A DNA stretch of 6,044 nucleotides from an uncultured Muribaculaceae bacterium. Lineage in GTDB: Bacteria > Bacteroidota > Bacteroidia > Bacteroidales > Muribaculaceae. Position 1 is the first letter of the stretch, and every line of letters starts with the position of its first letter. Where the stretch lies: the NCBI GenBank assembly GCA_910578035.1, contig CAJTOB010000082.1, positions 256-6,299 on the forward strand, given 5' to 3'. The notes under the pieces are model-generated. The model did no database searches and was not told where the DNA came from. It worked only from the letters and a program-made list of their open reading frames with translations. Both the position numbers and the translations under genes were made by a program. Shown piece after piece: positions 4,597 through 6,044 of this stretch.

Positions 4597-5352
4597 TTAT
4601 TTCAGTTTCAACACCTCCTGCGCCAACGACATATAGTCTTTGGCTCCGTTGCTGTTCTTGTTATACTCAAAAATATTCAGACCCTTTATCGGAGCCTCGG
4701 CCAGTGCCACATTGTCCCTAATGACAGTCTTGAACACCTTGTCGCAGAAAGATTCGCTGATGAGCTGCGACACGTTTTTGTTCAGCGTCTTGCGCTTGTC
4801 GAACTGGGTTATGACGATGCCGCCTATACTCAGGTTCGGGTTCAAGCGTTCCCTGACAATCTCGATCACATTTGTAATCTTAGCCATTCCACGCATAGCA
4901 AGGAACTGTGCCTGAACAGGGATAATCAGGTAGTCGGCCGCAGTAAGGGCGTTCAGCGTAAGCAGTCCCAATGAGGGGGGACAGTCGATAAGTATATAGT
5001 CGAACTTACAGGTTTCGAGCAACCGGGCTATCAGCCCTTTCAAGATAAGCTCGCGTCCGGGTTCGTTGATAAGCTCCGACTCTGCAGCCGACAGGTCGAG
5101 ACAGGCCGGAACAATGGAGATACCGTTTTCGGCTTTGATAACCGGTAGCGGATATTCGCCTCTCATCGCTCCGTAAACGGTCTGTTCTTCCTCGATAGAG
5201 AGGCCGAAAGATTCCGTAAGGTTTGCCTGACCGTCCATGTCGATAGCCAGCACGCGCTTTTTCTTCTGCTGCAAAGCGGCAGCAAGGTTGATGGTTGTAG
5301 TGGTTTTCCCCACCCCGCCCTTGTGGTTCAGTATTGCAATTATTTTTGTCAT
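4597..5352 (-). CDS. parA: ParA-family partition ATPase
   Basis: A 251-aa P-loop ATPase of the Soj/ParA type. The deviant Walker A is KGGVGKTT (11-18) with the signature lysine K11. The A' motif is LAIDMDGQANLT (35-46) with D38 and D40, and Walker B is YILIDCPPSLG (119-129) with D123. There is no N-terminal helix-turn-helix, and the length matches short chromosomal-type and type Ib plasmid ParA proteins. These dimerise on ATP, coat the nucleoid non-specifically and are released when the centromere-bound partner triggers hydrolysis. The ATG at 5352 follows the AT-rich AATAAAAG. A -7 box lies at 5377-5384, and TACTA pentamers flank the promoter, suggesting repression by the downstream RHH protein. 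The next gene starts 6 bp after the stop. All catalytic residues are present, so the protein should be active. Some conjugative elements use ParA-like proteins in transfer rather than segregation, which remains an alternative. Confidence 0.95.
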   Translation of the reverse strand: MTKIIAILNHKGGVGKTTTTINLAAALQQKKKRVLAIDMDGQANLTESFGLSIEEEQTVYGAMRGEYPLPVIKAENGISIVPACLDLSAAESELINEPGRELILKGLIARLLETCKFDYILIDCPPSLGLLTLNALTAADYLIIPVQAQFLAMRGMAKITNVIEIVRERLNPNLSIGGIVITQFDKRKTLNKNVSQLISESFCDKVFKTVIRDNVALAEAPIKGLNIFEYNKNSNGAKDYMSLAQEVLKLK

Positions 5353-5376
5353 TGTCAGATGCTTTTATTGATGGCA

Positions 5377-5384
5377 CAAAGATA
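5377..5384 (-). promoter_or_regulatory. Candidate Bacteroidetes -7 box of the parA promoter
   Basis: On the minus strand this reads TATCTTTG, an exact match to the Bacteroides TAnnTTTG -7 consensus, 24 bp upstream of the parA ATG. No convincing TTTG -33 element lies at the expected distance; that position falls on the TACTA at 5402-5406. TACTA sites at 5386 and 5402 would therefore cover the upstream promoter half, fitting autorepression. Confidence 0.5.
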
Positions 5385-5385
5385 A

Positions 5386-5569
5386 TACTATTATTCGTAA
5401 ATACTACTGTTAGTATATACTATTTTACTACTTTCAATTATTTTAGTAATATAGTATCTGAGTATTTACTACTCTACTACTTTACTAAACTACTAAATGC
5501 AGCATATACTACAAGGAGCAATCGGCAGATGTCCTAATTTACTACAAATAGTATATACTACACTTAGTA
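5386..5569. repeat. TACTA/TAGTA iteron array, candidate partition centromere (parS) and parA operator
   Basis: TACTA begins at 5386, 5402, 5418, 5426, 5467, 5475, 5483, 5491, 5507, 5540 and 5556. The inverse TAGTA begins at 5411, 5444, 5452, 5549 and 5565. Many are in exact 8-bp steps: 5386/5402/5418/5426 share one register; 5467/5475/5483/5491/5507 share another, with four consecutive units at 5465-5496; 5444/5452 and a degenerate GAGTA at 5460 are also 8 bp apart. A perfect 12-bp palindrome TAGTATATACTA occurs twice (5411-5422 and 5549-5560), each preceded by TACTAC and a 3-bp spacer (5402-5410 and 5540-5548). Such phased short repeats upstream of parA are typical targets of RHH partition proteins. 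Assignment to the RHH protein is inference. Confidence 0.8.
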
Positions 5570-5601
5570 TCGCGTGATTATCTGCGATATATGGAACAAT
5601 A

Positions 5602-6021
5602 TCAGAACGGCAAGTCGTCCGTAACGTCTTGCGACATATCGGCAGGAGGCTCAGGGTAATCATCCATATCCGTGTCCTGACCAACCGCACCGGAAGCGTT
5701 GTTCTGGTTTTCACGCTTTCCTGTATTGATAAACTCCAGCGCATCCGCCGTTATGGAGAACTGAATTTGGGACTCGTCGTTTCTGTCCTTCCACATGGAT
5801 GCCGAGAGTGTCCCCTCGATGAGCAGCAGCCGTCCTTTGGTAAGATATTCCGACAGCCGGATATGGTTCTCCTTTTTACTCCGCACCCTCACCCATGTAG
5901 TGACGTTATTGCCGTGCGCATAATTATCCACAGCAACATCAAAAGAGATGAACGAACCGTGCGTTCCGTCGATAACCTTGCAATCCTGGCCGATGCGACC
6001 GATAGTATGAACGTATAACAT
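5602..6021 (-). CDS. ssb: Single-stranded DNA-binding protein
   Basis: A 139-aa SSB, shorter than the E. coli protein (178 aa) and of the size common on mobile elements. Residues 1-100 form the OB fold. Recognisable parts are MLYVHTIGRIGQD (1-13), SFISFDVAVDN (23-33), TTWVRVRSKK (41-50), LSEYLTKGRLLLIEG (56-70) and a closing strand before residue 98. In canonical SSBs the corresponding Trp-x-x-Val stretch contacts single-stranded DNA. Residues 101-133 are an acidic Asn/Gln/Pro linker, and the end DDLPF is the acidic tip that recruits repair and replication partners. It protects single-stranded DNA during replication or after conjugative entry. The start ATG is complementary to 6019-6021, and only 23 bp of upstream sequence is visible. 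The stop lies 249 bp before parA, with the iteron array between, and I see no strong terminator, so read-through into parA is possible. Confidence 0.93.
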   Translation of the reverse strand: MLYVHTIGRIGQDCKVIDGTHGSFISFDVAVDNYAHGNNVTTWVRVRSKKENHIRLSEYLTKGRLLLIEGTLSASMWKDRNDESQIQFSITADALEFINTGKRENQNNASGAVGQDTDMDDYPEPPADMSQDVTDDLPF

Positions 6022-6044
6022 AATAGAAAAATGTTTGTGGCAGG

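Noticed and set aside
5465..5496. Four tandem 8-bp units resembling a miniature CRISPR array
   Set aside because: Units are contiguous without spacers, far too short, and no cas genes are present; an iteron array explains them better.
5334..5537. Plus-strand 67-codon frame opposite the parA start and iterons
   Set aside because: Its translation is a by-product of the TACTA repeats (Tyr/Leu-rich), it overlaps parA antisense, and it has no homology signal.
5568..5589. TATCGC/GCGATA hairpin after ssb as a terminator
   Set aside because: Only 6 bp with a 10-nt loop and no T run on the minus strand.

Overview
The window looks like the maintenance region of a mobile element (plasmid or integrative conjugative element) from a gut-type Bacteroidales bacterium. 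This rests on the protein types (short ParA, a ParB with an internal cysteine cluster, a short SSB, a HipB-like repressor), on AT-rich start regions mostly lacking Shine-Dalgarno sites, and on a TAnnTTTG-type -7 box in front of parA. No replication initiator, integrase, relaxase, rRNA or tRNA is visible, so plasmid versus integrated element cannot be decided here.

Layout, left to right. (1) 1-217, minus: the 5' end of an unrecognised gene that runs off the left edge. (2) 218-571: a divergent intergenic region with copy A of a long repeat and an 11-bp inverted repeat just before the next gene. (3) 572-886, plus: a HipB-like XRE repressor, followed by an overlapping 20-codon ORF that looks like the stump of a HipA-type gene. 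(4) 981-1007: a perfect 12-bp hairpin between convergent genes. (5) 1022-2764, minus: a large ParB-family protein. (6) 2765-3325: a 561-bp intergenic region with copy B of the repeat and, at its right end, a minus-strand terminator. (7) 3326-4182, minus: two AT-rich genes of unknown function that look like imported cargo. (8) 4183-4349: several hairpins and the terminator of the partition operon. (9) 4339-5352, minus: parA followed 6 bp later by a small ribbon-helix-helix (RHH) gene. (10) 5353-5601: an AT-rich array of at least 16 TACTA/TAGTA pentamers, many in an exact 8-bp register. (11) 5602-6021, minus: a short single-stranded DNA-binding protein.

How the parts may work together: ParA, the RHH protein and the pentamer array form what looks like a complete partition cassette (motor, centromere binder, and centromere plus operator). 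The N-terminal tail of the RHH protein carries a KSGLDGLLSS stretch resembling the ParA-contacting GLGxGLxALL peptide of chromosomal ParB/Spo0J. The large ParB in the window lacks this peptide and sits about 1.6 kb away under its own control. I infer that the RHH protein is the real ParA partner and that the large ParB does something else or works at another site.

The other main unexplained signal is the repeat pair at 305-432 and 2871-2998. About 112 of 128 positions match by hand count, including a 65-bp core with one mismatch. Each copy lies 110-130 bp upstream of a minus-strand start codon and folds into a three-tier stem whose single core substitution falls in the apical loop.
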